From positions 224,405,770 to 224,469,769 of the forward strand of contig OX465595.1 in NCBI GenBank assembly GCA_950022295.1: a stretch of DNA of 64,000 bases, given 5' to 3'. The notes under the pieces are model-generated. The model was not told where the DNA came from. It did no database searches and was given only the letters and a program-made list of their open reading frames with translations. Each line of letters opens with the position of its first letter. Position 1 is the stretch's first letter. This document shows positions 43,545 to 54,336 of this stretch, one piece after another. A program made the translations under genes and the position numbers. This DNA is from Bromus sterilis (lineage: Eukaryota; Streptophyta; Magnoliopsida; Poales; Poaceae).

Positions 43545-46500
43545 ACCGCCAGCCAGATAACAACTAAGGTCTCGAAAACCCATACAAAGACATGCATGTT
43601 ATAAACATACACGCAGCACACATGCCCTGTATGAATAGCAGGTATCATTGCAATTATCTACAAAGTATACATCTTTATTGATAACTCTTACAGAGTGCAC
43701 ACAGAGATCACAAGCATGTGATCCAACATTACAACAGACAAGCGGAAGCAAAGTAGGTCTGAGTACAGACAAGTTTAACAAATGGCTTAGAGAAGCCTTA
43801 TCTAAAAACAAGCCCTCCACGAGGGAACCAGTCGTCTGACTGGGACTACACTAGCTTGGCCTTGGTCTGAGTCTTCATTCTTCGAGCTTTGGTTAGAAGT
43901 CACCATCGGGGTCGGTGGGTTCATCTAAAACATAGATTAAGCAAATGTGAGTACACAATCGTACTCAGCAAGACTTACATAGGAACTATACTACTCATGC
44001 ACATGTATCAAGGTAAGGGAGGTGGGGTTTCAGTTGCAGAAGTGCCAGCTTTGACTTGGCTAGTCCTGAACTACGAGTACCAGACTTGAGGTAAGAAGCG
44101 CACACGAGTCCACTACATCTCTTCAACAAATTACACCACTATGGTTACTTCCTCGACTTCCCCACGAGAAGCACACCATAGCACTCACACTTATCTTGAT
44201 GTATTTTAGGAGTATCCGGTTCAAGTTGTCAAATAATCGAGCACAGCTCTCCAAGTAGTCCCTTACCACGGACGCGGCTATTCGAATAGTTTTTAACCCT
44301 GCAGGGGTGTACTGCTACACACATGAAACTATCAGTTACCGCCTTTGTACTCGACACCGTTCAAGAGGTGCCGGCAAGGATAATTCCCACAACTTTTACC
44401 TCACAGCCAACTCAAATTCAATGGAGACGCCTATCTGGGCTGGAATCCACATCGTGAACCCAGCCGGTTTACCGATGTGGTCCCAAAAGATGTGTGCAGG
44501 GTCCCAAGCCGGTCTGAATAGCCGTTCTTCCACTTCGCAGACCGTGCCACAGACCTACCAGAACTCCGAACTAATGTGACTCATTGAACTGAGAAGGGGT
44601 GAGTTAGTAGGTTGAGCCGGGGTCCATGTGCCCAACATGTGGTAGTACTCTTCGTCTTGGATCACCACACAAGAACTCGGGCTTAGGGCGGTGTTCAACG
44701 AGACAACCCACTGTGGACTCCTACACAGCGTCTCATCGTTCACCTTGTATTAGGGTAGATTCACCAACACAGTTTCACTTTCATCAACACCATGTTTACC
44801 ATCATCCCGACTCACATCAAAAGCAACCTCATTGTATCACTAAGCATGCAATAAGAAGTAATAGTTGCAGGGGCCACATGATATCAACCAACTCCTACAT
44901 TTGCTAGGATTGTGGTTTGCTTACTACTGTGACAAGATGATAGGTCATGCAAAGGATATGGTTTCAACTATGCGGTAGAAACGTTATCGTGGTGATCATC
45001 CTAATCAATGCATAAGCGAGACATGAGAGGGAAGTGGGATTTTATAGACATGATCAATGGGGGTTTGCTTGCCTTGCTAACGAGGTTCAGTAACGGTGTC
45101 TTCAACGAAGGGGGTGGCCTCGGGTTCCGGCTCCACTTCTATCAGCAACACGACAATCATAGGATCAACATAATGTATAATGCACAATCACATGAATAAG
45201 ATTGTAATACTGATGTTCAAGGTACTGATGTGTTGAGCATTCCATTTAAAAGGAGTATATTGCATTTGAATTGCAAATTCAAACTACATTTGATTTATCG
45301 ATGAATTTCAAATGCATTTGAATGCATGAAAGTTCATTTGAAAATGTTGATCATGAAGTGATGTCGTATAGTTGAAGTAATGTTTCTGATGTGGGGGTGA
45401 AACCATTCAAATTAAGTGTGTTGCAAAGTCAATTGCAAAATCACTCCAAATTTGAATTTGAAAAGGATCCATATGCATGTTTGCTACTGTTCACCCATTT
45501 TATAATTTTCAAACATGAAAACAAATTGTATATTCATAATCCTTGTATTTTTCTGATAATTTTAGACATATTATTTGTCCAATTTGGAGTTAAAATGAAT
45601 TAGTTATGATTTTCCAAAGTTTATATGATTTTCTATAATTTCTGTAATTCTTAAATTCATTTCTAAAAATTCTGGAAAAAAGGTTTACTGCGTCATGCTG
45701 ACATCAGCATGACGTGGGGGGGTCTGACTGCTGGGGCCCCCATGTCAGTGGGAGAGGGTTTAATCCCCTCTGTTTAATTAACAGAGAGGGGTTAGGGGGG
45801 GCTGGCCCACTTGTCATAGACTCGGGGGGGGGGGGGGGGGGTTAAGCGGTGGCTTAAGCTAATCAGCCGGCGGCTAACCGCCGGTGACCACGGGTCACGG
45901 CGGCGCCTCGCCGGACTTGGGTTTCCGGCCACGGGATAGAAGGGGGAGAGCACCAGGGGGTGCCTCTCGCTCTTCCGCATCGAGGGGTGCCAGTGGGGTG
46001 TCCCGGGGAGGTCCTGGAGCATGACGGCGTCGAGGTCCGCGGCGGTGAGCTCTCGGCCGAGGAGGGGATCGACGATGGCGTGCACGAAAAGGGGCGCGGA
46101 TGGTGGCGTTCGAACCGGAGGCTCACCCTGAGTGCAGTGGAGGAGTCGGGGTGGCCGGAGACGAAGAGGTGGCGGCGAATTTGAGCTCGAGCTCCACTGT
46201 GGCCGGCGGTGAGTTGTCGAAGCTTGCGTCATCCTCGGGGCGGCTGTGCTCGATTCCTCGCGCTTCAAGACGAAGACGAGCATGGCGAGTCTTCTGGACA
46301 CGGTGGTTCTCCTCGAGGGGCACGGTGGCCACGCAAGTGCGGCGGCGTGGCGGGACCGAGCGCTCGGAGGCGGTGAGAAAACGACAAGAGAGAGAGCTAG
46401 AGGGAGCAGGGAGTGGGGGAGAAGTGTTGCGGGGCTCTGGGCACCTCTGTGGCACGCTTAGGAGGAGGGGGAGGCTCTGGAAGCCGCGAGGCGTCGCGGT

Positions 46501-47081
46501 GGCAGCGCTGGCGTGCTCCCGTGCCTCCAGCGAGCAGCTTCGGGGGAGGGGGAAGAAGACGACAAGGGGGTACGGGCTGGGCTGGGCCAAACGGGCCAGG
46601 GGGAAACTAGTTGGGCTGGATGCCTCTCTGGCCCCCTGTAGATTTCCTTTTCTTTTTATTTTTCTGTAAATAGGTTGGCCCCACTAATTAAATTAGCTAG
46701 GCATTTTTAATAAATGTCCAAATAGTTTTATAAATACTAGGTGACCAGTAGCTAGCCACATAAAGAATTTGGGCATTTTTGAAATTCAATATATTTGAAT
46801 CTCAATTCAAATAGGGTCAAATTTAATTTCCAGGGCACCTTTTGAATTTTTTAATATTCCATGGGCATGGGAATGAACCCAAACCACTTTTAAAAGGATC
46901 TCCATCATTTATAGGAATTTTCCAAATATTCAAATGATTTTTGGAAAAAGATTTTTATCTGGCCATTTGAATTAAATTCTCAGGGCTTTTCTTTTCCCCA
47001 ATTTTGACTTTCTTTTGAATTTTTGCATGATGCAAAGGGCACAATCAAACCCTAGCACTTACCCTAGTTGGGGTTCTGACA

Positions 47082-48000
47082 TTCGGGTCCTTGTAATGGA
47101 ATCTGCCTTCGAGTCCTTTGCAAACGAGAGTTGTCTTCGAGTCCTTGGCGATCAAAAGTTGTCTTCAAGTCCATTAGAACTTTGCTTTGTGGGTTCTATC
47201 GGGCGCGCGACAGCGCTCCCGATGGGAGTAGCCCCCGAGGCTACGTTTGAGTCGAAGAGTCGAACGTATGCTGAGATCTGTTTCCTTTGTCATTCTTCCA
47301 TTATTTCCTGTCTTTTATCAGGTGCGCGATAGCGCTCCCGATGGGAGTAGCCCCCGAGTCTTTAGGTGATCGTTGGCGATTGGGTGAAGACTTAAATATT
47401 TGTCTGTGTCCTGCGCTTCGTCCGTATTTCTTCAGGGTGTTCCATCTAGTTGTAGCCGTGTCGTTCCCTTTGATTCCGGACAGAGTTCAACGGGTGACGC
47501 TTGTCGATGGGTTTTTTCTTGGTCCTTTTTGAGCTTTGGGCTCCGTGAGCTATGACGATGTTTCTCGGGAGGAGTTGTTGCAACCGATCCCCCGAGTGCT
47601 TTTGAGAAAGATCGTGATTGCGACGATAGCGTCTCTTGGGGGGTTTTTGTGCTCGAGCCCCCGAGTGCTTTTGTGAGAGATCGCGATTGCGACGATAGCG
47701 TCTCTTGGGGGGAGTCATTGTGCTCGAGCCCCCGAGTGTTTTGGTAAGAGATCGCGATTGCGACGATAGCGTCTCTCGGGGGCAGTTTTTGTGCTCGAGC
47801 CCCCGAGTGATTTTGTGAGAGATCACGATTGAGACGATAGAGTCTCTCGGGGGGAGTCTTTGTGCTCGAGCCCCCGAGTGCTTTGGTAAGAGATCGCGTT
47901 TGCGACGATAGCGTCTCTCGGGGGGGTATCATTGTGCTCGAGCCCCCGAGTGCTTTGTTGTGGTAGGATTTGGGCAACATCATTTTATTGCATCGAAGGT
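47082..48000 (-). other. Tat-Z 3' untranslated region, right of Tek2
   Basis: Contains two copies of GCTCCCGATGGGAGTAGCCCC (about 47214 and 47332; a related motif is at 33511) and the 71 bp tandem array at 47589-47955. No gene is supported here; the arginine-rich minus-strand frames follow from the repeats. Confidence 0.65.
47589..47955. repeat. 71 bp tandem repeat, just over five units
   Basis: CCCCCGAGTG recurs at about 47589, 47658, 47729, 47800, 47871 and 47943 (spacings 69-72). Each unit has GAGATCGCGATTGCGACGAT and TCTCTCGGGGG. It lies directly downstream of pol on the minus strand. Confidence 0.9.
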
Positions 48001-51000
48001 TTACATGAGTTGCCAGATGAGCATGACTGGTGGAGACTATGGGTAGAACAGGCGTAGGTTCGCTACGTTCCATGGATTTCCCACGTCCTCGTCAGTCTTC
48101 GGGTTCTTTAGTCTATAGGCGCCTCCTCCTATGACTTTTGTGATTACGAATGGTCCCTCCCATTGGGGGCGAGTTTGTGAACTTTCTCTTGTATGAGTCG
48201 TAGGACAAGGTCGCCTTTATTGAAGGTTCTGGTGCGCAGGCGTCTGCTTTGGTAAGTGCGCAGTTTGTCTTGGTATCCCTCTGATTTTGCTAGGGCTGTG
48301 TCCCTTGCTTTGTCTGTTGTGTCTTTGTCATCTTGCAGCGCTTCTTCTGCTTCCTCTTCTTCGTACCCTAATATCCGTGGTGCCCCAAATTTGAGGTCAT
48401 GTGGTAGCACCGCCTCCGACCCGTACACCATAAAGAAAGGTGTGTACTGGGTTGTAGTATTCGGGGTGGTGCGTAGGCTCCATAGTACGACAGGGAGTTC
48501 TTCTACCCAGTTGCCCGCGGCCTACTCGAGTGGTGCGAGGAGCCGATTTTTGAGTCCTCCTCATACTAGGCCGTTTGCTTTTTCCACCTAGCCGCTGGAT
48601 TGTGGGTGTGCGAATGATGCATAGTTGATTTTGATGCCCAGTTCTTCGCAGAAGTTCGGGAATTCTGTTGCTGTGAAGTTTGTGCCATTGTCCGTGATGA
48701 TGTTGTGTGGCACCCCGAACCTGAAGATGATTGATTTGATGAAGTTCACCGCCCGAGGGTTGTGGAGCTGGTGATGGGCACTGCTTCGATCCATTTGGTG
48801 AAATTGTCGACTGCTACTAGCAGGTGAGTTCTTCCTCCCTTCGATGATTTCTTCAGTGGGCCCACCATGTCGAGTCCCCAGGTGGCGAAGGGCCATGATA
48901 GTGGTATGGTCTTGAGTTCTGAGGCTGGGGCGTGCGGCCTGCTGGCGAATTTTTGTCACGCGATGCAGCGTCGTACGATGTCTTCTGCGTTTTTCATCGC
49001 AGTGGGCCAGTAGAAACCTGCTCGGAACTCTTTAGATACGAGCGCTCGGCTGCTCGCGTGGTGCCCGCAGGTGCCTTCGTGGATTTCGAGTAGTAGGGCT
49101 TTGTCGTCTTCTTCATCGATGCACTTCTGGACTATCTGGGTGATGCTTCGCTTGTATAACTGTCTATTGATGACTGTGAATGCCTTGGATCGGTGGCTGA
49201 TGCGTCGAGCTTCTGAGACGTCTTGCGGTAGTGTGCCATCGATTAGGAATCGGAGGAACGGTCTTGTCCATGCTGGTCCTTCGAGTGCTGTTGACTCCGT
49301 AGGTTCGACCTCTTGGCAGTTGTTCCTTTCAGATGGACTTGCTGATGCCACTTGTGTTGGTTCTGTGGTGTCTTCATCTATAGCTGCCTCTGGTGTTGCT
49401 GGTTTCTCCTTGATGGATCGCTGGATGATGCTTTCAAGGAAAACGCCGGGTGGTACTGGTCCTCGAGTCGAGCCGATGTTTGCGAGTTCGTCGGCTTCTG
49501 TGTTGTTTGCTCTGGGGATATAATTGAGCTCGGAGTCGTCGAAACTTCCTTCGAGTGTGTTGTAGAGCTTCTGATAGGCCGCCATGTTGTCGGCTACTAC
49601 ATTGCATTCTTTCATCGCCTGCTGGACGACGAGGTTGGAGTCTTCGTAGATTACGAGGCGAGTGGCACCGCATGTTTTGGCCATACGCATGCCATAGAGC
49701 AGCGCCTCGTATTCGGCTTCGTTGTTGGAGGCGTGGCTGAAGTTGATCTGGTGGATGTACTTGAGTTTGGTTCCTTTGGGGTAGACCAGAACGACTCCTG
49801 CTCCGGCTCCTTGCTATCTTTTGGACCCGTCGAAGAACATTGTCCATGAGTTCGACGGGTCCGGGGGGCCTGTTGTCTGGACCTCCGTCCACTCGACCAG
49901 AAAATCTAGGAGTACTTGGGCCTTGATTGCTGTCGGGTGTTTTAATTGTAGGTCCCGCGGACTGAGCTCAATGTTCCACTCGGCGACTCGCCTAGTCGCT
50001 CCGGGGTTGTTGAGAATGTCTACGAGTGGTGCGCTACTCATGATTGTGATGGGGTGCTCGTCGAAGTAGTGCGATACCTTTCTTGAGGTCATGATGATGG
50101 CCAGTAGTAGCTTCTGGTAGTGCGGGTACCGCTGCTGGGATTTTGTCAAGAGCATGCTGAGGTAGTAGATGGGCCTCTGTATGCTCTAGATCTTGCCTTC
50201 CTCTGTGCGCTCGACGACGAGTACTGTGCTTACCACGCTATTGTGTGCTGCTACGTAGAGGTACAGTAAGGGGTGATGAATGACATATGTACCGCCAGGG
50301 TTGGTGGGGTTGACAATGTATTCTTCAGGTCCGCTAAGGCTTTGCGGTCTTCTTCTGTCCACTCGAATTTCTCTCCTTTTCTCAGCAACTAGTAAAATGG
50401 CAATGTGCGCTCTCCCAATCTGCTGATGAAGCTACTCAGGGCTGCGAGTCTTCCGGTGAGCTGCTGCACGCCTGTGATGTTGGTTGGCTCCTGCATCCTG
50501 GCGATTTCTTGAACTTTCTCGGGGTTCGCTTCGATTCCTCGAGCAGAGACCATGTACCCGAGAAGCTTCCCGGCTGGGACGCCGAACGCGCACTTCTTCG
50601 GGTTGAGTTTGATTCTTTATTTGTTGAGCGCTGCGAAGGTCTAACGCAGGTCATCGAGTAGTGTGTTTGCGCTGTAGGTTTTGATGACGATGTCATCCAC
50701 GTAGACATGTATGTTTCTTCCGATTTTCTCTTTTAAGCATGCTTGTATCATTCGCTGGTATGTAGCACCTGCGTTCTTGAGTCCGAAAGGCATTGTTCTG
50801 TAGAAGAATGCACCGTAAGGGGTGATGAATGACGTATGCTCTTTGTCTTCTACCTTCATCCTGATTTGATTGTATCCTAAGTAGGCGTCGAGGAACGATA
50901 GTAGATTGCATCCTGCTATCGCGTCGATTATCTAGTCAATTCTTGGCAGGGGAAAGTGATCCTATGGGCAGTGTTTTTTGATTGGCCCGTAGTCGACGCA

Positions 51001-52094
51001 CATTCGCAGTACGTCCGTGTCTTTCTTTGGGACCAGCATAGGGTTGGCGACCCAAGTGGCTTTCTTCGTCTCTCGAATTAATTGGGCGTCGAGTAGTCGG
51101 TTGACTTCCTCCCCGATTGCTCTACGTTTGGGTTCTCAGAATCTTCGTAGCGCCTGCTTCACTGGCTTGGTGTTTGGCTTGATGCGCAGCGCGTGCTCTG
51201 CGAACTCGCGCGGTACTCCTGGCATGTCGGCTGGGCACAAGGCAAAGATTTCCCATTCTTCATGAAGGAAAGTGATGAGGCCGTCGCTTGCTCTTCCGGG
51301 AGGTGGCCGTACACGCGGACTGTTTTTTCTGGGTCTGTCGGGTGCACCTGGTGGGCGACTGTGTCGCTGTCGATCTTGAAGTCCCGGCCATACTCTTTTG
51401 ACTTGCTTCGGCTTGCTAGCGGAAAGATACTCTTGTCTGTCGCCATGGCTATTTCTGTGAGTTCTTGCTCGGCGCCGAAGGTGTCAGAGACTTTGTGGAA
51501 ATCGCGGTCACATTTTTCTGACTTGATGAAGCTCCCGTTGACTGTGATGACGCCCGCGGATCCTGGCATCTTGAGTTTGAGGTACGCGTAGTGCGGAATC
51601 GCCATGAGTTGTGCGAACGCTGGACGTCCCAATATGGCGTGATACTGTGATTGCCAATCGAGTACTTTGAACTCAAGGGTGCGTCTTGCGAAATTGCGTA
51701 TGTTGCCGAAGACGACTTCGAGCTCGATTAATCCAAGGGAGGTGGCTGCTTCTCCTGGGACTACTCCGTATAACACGGTGCTTGATTTCTTCCATACTGA
51801 TCGAGGGATCAGCATCTTGCGCAGGGTGCTGACGAAGATTATGTTCATGGTGCTGCCTCCGTCCATGAAGATTCTGTCCATCTTGTACCCTCCGATTTGA
51901 GCATCGAGGACCAGGGGCGCGTGCCCCGGCCTTGGGATTGCAGGCGAGTGTTTGCTCTGGGAGAACGTGATGCTGGTTTCTGCGTCGTGTAGCTGGTAGA
52001 CTTCGACTGCGTTAAGATTCTCGGCTGCTCTAGCTTGCATGGTGTAGGCGTCCTGTTGGGCTTGCGAGACCTTCCCTTCTTCGATCGTGTACAC
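48000..52094 (-). pseudogene. pol: Tat-Z pol: protease, RT, RNase H, second RNase H, integrase; broken
   Basis: Protease frame (52094-51159) has MDGGSTMNIIF, the D-G-G-S form seen in Tat elements, and YHAILGRPAF. RT appears in short frames with FITPYGAFFYRTMPFGLKN and VYVDDIVIKT (about 50680-50860). RNase H follows (KVSHYFDEHPI, about 50060). A second RNase H-like domain starts at FFDGSKR (about 49820) and continues through VIYEDSNLVVQQ and NTEADELAN (about 49640-49470). The integrase zinc region has HEGTCGHHASS but the frame stops (TGA) right at the CXXC pair near 48958. Integrase core retains IITDNGTNFTATEF (about 48690) with a stop after HPQSSG, and the C-terminal part MVYGSEAVLP (48431) ends the protein. 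Several frameshifts and stops throughout. Confidence 0.88.
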
Positions 52095-52985
52095 CTGTCC
52101 TTGAGCGGGCGACTGCTCGGCTCGTCGGGCGCGCTTGGCTTCTTGCTGCTTTTCCTCCTTGATGCTGTCGGCGAGTACATTGAACAGGCGGCAGTCTCCT
52201 AGAGTGTGGCTCGATCTGATGTTTCCCCAGCTGGCTTCGAAGCAGTGGATCGTGCATGGTCCTTCTAACTATTCCCTGACCGTGAGCTTTCTAGATCCGG
52301 CGTGCGGTTTCCTCCTTGAGATTCGTAAGAATAGCGCGTGGTCCGCTGGGTGCTCGTGAGCTCGCGGGTCGACTTCGATCCCTGCACTTACATTCTGGTT
52401 CCTTATGATATTGGAGAATTCGTCTGGCCTTCGATCTGGGTCGTAGTATTCGCCGGTCCAAGTCTCGGAGTGGCTACCCTGCGGGTGGTGGTTGTCCGCG
52501 CGACGGTGGGTCGTCGAGTGGTTGGCGATCGTGCGGCTGTATAGTTCGACTCGTCGGGTGGAGTCGCTTCGTAGGATCCTCGCGCCTGCCTTCTGGGTCG
52601 TCGATTTCTTCCTTGTTGGCGATGATCTTGACGGTCGCTGATCTCGAGCTCGGAGTCAGTGTCTTTTTGTGCGGCGGGTTCCCGGGTGGCGTTGGGACAT
52701 TGAGTGGCCAGCAGGTCCTCTTCTACATGTTGTAGTTCGTCGATCGGGATCTCCGTGTAGGACCCTTGCGCCTTTCTTTTGGTTCGTCGAGTTCTCCTTT
52801 GCTGGCGGCGGGCTCGGTTGGCGCCCTAGTATTGATCTTGACATGGCTGCAGGTTGAGCGATCTTGCCGGGGCGGCAGAGATGTTCGCCGTGATCTTGAG
52901 TTCCTCGGGTAGATTGCATCTGGTTCTTGCCCTTGAGTTACGGCTTGCTGGAGACGGAACCGCCGAGATCGTAATTCCAACCTGC
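52095..52985 (-). pseudogene. gag: Tat-Z gag remnant, shortened and frameshifted
   Basis: Between the primer site and protease only about 0.9 kb remains. Minus-strand frames show a Gln/Arg/Glu-rich N-terminus and, near 52150-52250, a gag C-terminal stretch (an HTLGDCRLFNVLADSIKEE-like segment) that continues into protease. The middle gag core is not found, so it was probably deleted. Confidence 0.6.
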
Positions 52986-52990
52986 GTAGA

Positions 52991-53008
52991 TCCCACAGAC
53001 GGCGCCAA
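52991..53008 (-). other. Tat-Z primer binding site
   Basis: Minus strand TTGGCGCCGTCTGTGGGA, one base from the 5' LTR end. This sequence is common in grass Tat-type elements. Confidence 0.8.
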
Positions 53009-53009
53009 T

Positions 53010-53455
53010 TGACGGGGATGTACCCCGGAAAATCCCATGGTCAGGGACCCTGGGTTAGTCATGAGAGGCACATGTTGGACGATAAGCTCGTCGGCTAACA
53101 GGAGGATACGTTCCTGCTCGATATTATTGATTGGACATGGCGATTACAGGGAAGCCGAAGCTAGTGCGCACAAGGCTAGGTTACAGATTGTGTATTGCTT
53201 GATCTCGACGTCTCCCCTCCTAGCCCTTATATACTAGGCTAGGTCTCGGGGAGTCCGTCTTGATTACAGATGAGGTTTCCTAACCATGATCTTGTTCCGT
53301 ACGGCAAGTTTGCACCTTCCTTATGACTCGCGGACTCCTACGTCGGTGCCACTAGTGGGCCAAGGCTGGGCCCAGGCGGCATCTTTGTGGGCCTTCTGTC
53401 TTCTGGTACATCGGATAGGCTCATCTATAGGAGTCGTGGGGTCACCCCCTCGTCA
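53010..53455 (-). repeat. Tat-Z 5' LTR (446 bp)
   Basis: Right LTR, same length as the left. A minus-strand TATATAAGGG box is at 53224-53233. Confidence 0.92.
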
Positions 53456-54336
53456 TCGGGGTACTTGTCTCTTTGTGAAACCTCCTTATTATATTGAGAG
53501 TTACCGATAATAAGTACATGAGTTCTTCGGACTAATGTGAGTATTCGAAAGTTGACACTTCCACCTTCCCATATTTTTCTAGCCTTCCATGTGTCATACA
53601 TTGCTTTATTCTCACTCCGAGAGTTGGCGTCCACCTTCGCTGGTACATCCAAACCATTGCCATGATACGTTCTGTCATCATAAAGCCCCTTATATCCTTC
53701 CTCAAAAAAGCCACCATACGTACCTATCAAGGCATTTCCATAGCCTTTCCGAGATACATTGCCATGCAACATTCACCTTCTCATGACTTGATCTTCATGT
53801 CATAAATGCTACTTGCTTGATCGATGAGCCGCATGCTAGTTAGGCCTTGCCCTAATCATTGCTACATGACGCGCTAGTATCATTGCATACCCTGCGACAC
53901 TGGCAGAGGCATACATTTGCATACATCATGATAGTTACATCTTCTTTATGATTTGAGTACATTGTAAAGTGTGAAAGATCTTCTATACTTTTTGTAATAT
54001 ATAGATTGTTGCCCCTAAAGTGAGGAAAAGATCCCAAAGTGGACAAACTAAAAGATCCCAAAGAGGACAAAATTAAAAGATCCCAAAGAGGACTAATGAG
54101 AGAAATAGAAAGAGCCATTGAGGCCACCAAAAAAATACAAAAAAATAGAAAAAAGAGAAAAAAGAAATAAAAAGAGAGAACGGGGCACACTACTATTCCT
54201 TTTGAGAGATCCACACTAGTACTCCCTCTTATATCTTGTATTCCATAGAGATTATCATTCATGCATATAGCTATGTGGGGACCTTCACACTATAGAACTT
54301 GGCTTGTATATTCCAATGATGAGCCTCCTCAAATGA
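53456..54336 (+). other. Ath2 3' untranslated region, second block
   Basis: Resumes Sabrina/WHAM-like sequence immediately after the TCGGG duplication: GTACTTGTCTCTTTG, ATGAGTTCTTCGGACTAATG, GGCATTTCCATAGCC, TATAGAACTTGGCTTGTATA. Contains an A-rich stretch at 54100-54180. No ORF of note. Confidence 0.78.
54026..54098 (+). repeat. 24 bp tandem repeat, three units
   Basis: AAAAGATCCCAAAGAGGACAA-type units start near 54026, 54050 and 54074. Confidence 0.8.

Larger units (their letters stand above)
34994..47081 (-). mobile_element. Tek2: Tekay-type chromovirus inserted in Tat-Z
   Basis: LTRs at 34994-38222 and 43131-47081 (plus strand TGTYGGGACCCGG to GGTTCTGACA). Flanks are TTCTG (34989-34993) and TTCGG (47082-47086), one mismatch. 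The minus strand carries the initiator-Met primer site, gag, protease, RT, RNase H, integrase, chromodomain-like tail and polypurine tract. Coding damage is limited to one frameshift and about five stops. The solo LTR (54337-58179) and Tek3 (58443 on) belong to the same broad family. Confidence 0.93.
43131..47081 (-). repeat. Tek2 5' LTR (3951 bp)
   Basis: Starts TGTCGGGACCCGGGGTTAGC on the plus strand and ends GGGGTTCTGACA. It holds an 18-base G run (45824-45841), the palindrome at 45691-45714, and GC-rich frames near 45792-46669. Confidence 0.93.
32157..53455 (-). mobile_element. Tat-Z: Tat-lineage Ty3/Gypsy retrotransposon carrying an antisense B3-like ORF
   Basis: Two 446 bp LTRs (32157-32602 and 53010-53455), both starting TGACGGGGATG and ending CCCTCGTCA on the plus strand, are flanked by the perfect duplication TCGGG (32152-32156, 53456-53460). 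The minus strand carries a primer site next to the right LTR, a shortened gag, protease, RT, RNase H, a second RNase H-like domain, integrase, tandem repeats, a plus-strand ORF and a polypurine tract at the left LTR. The second RNase H and an extra ORF near the 3' LTR are Tat-lineage traits. About 18 differences between LTRs by eye (about 4 percent). Tek2 is inserted in its 3' region. Pol is broken. Confidence 0.9.

Noticed and set aside
47432..48073. 213-codon minus-strand ORF downstream of Tat-Z pol
   Set aside because: Its repeating SSTKTPPRETLSSQ-type units are simply the 71 bp tandem repeat translated; no evidence that it is used.
49071..49849. Plus-strand ORFs of 150-165 codons over Tat-Z pol
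   Set aside because: Antisense to the recognisable RNase H and integrase sequence; composition follows from the coding strand.
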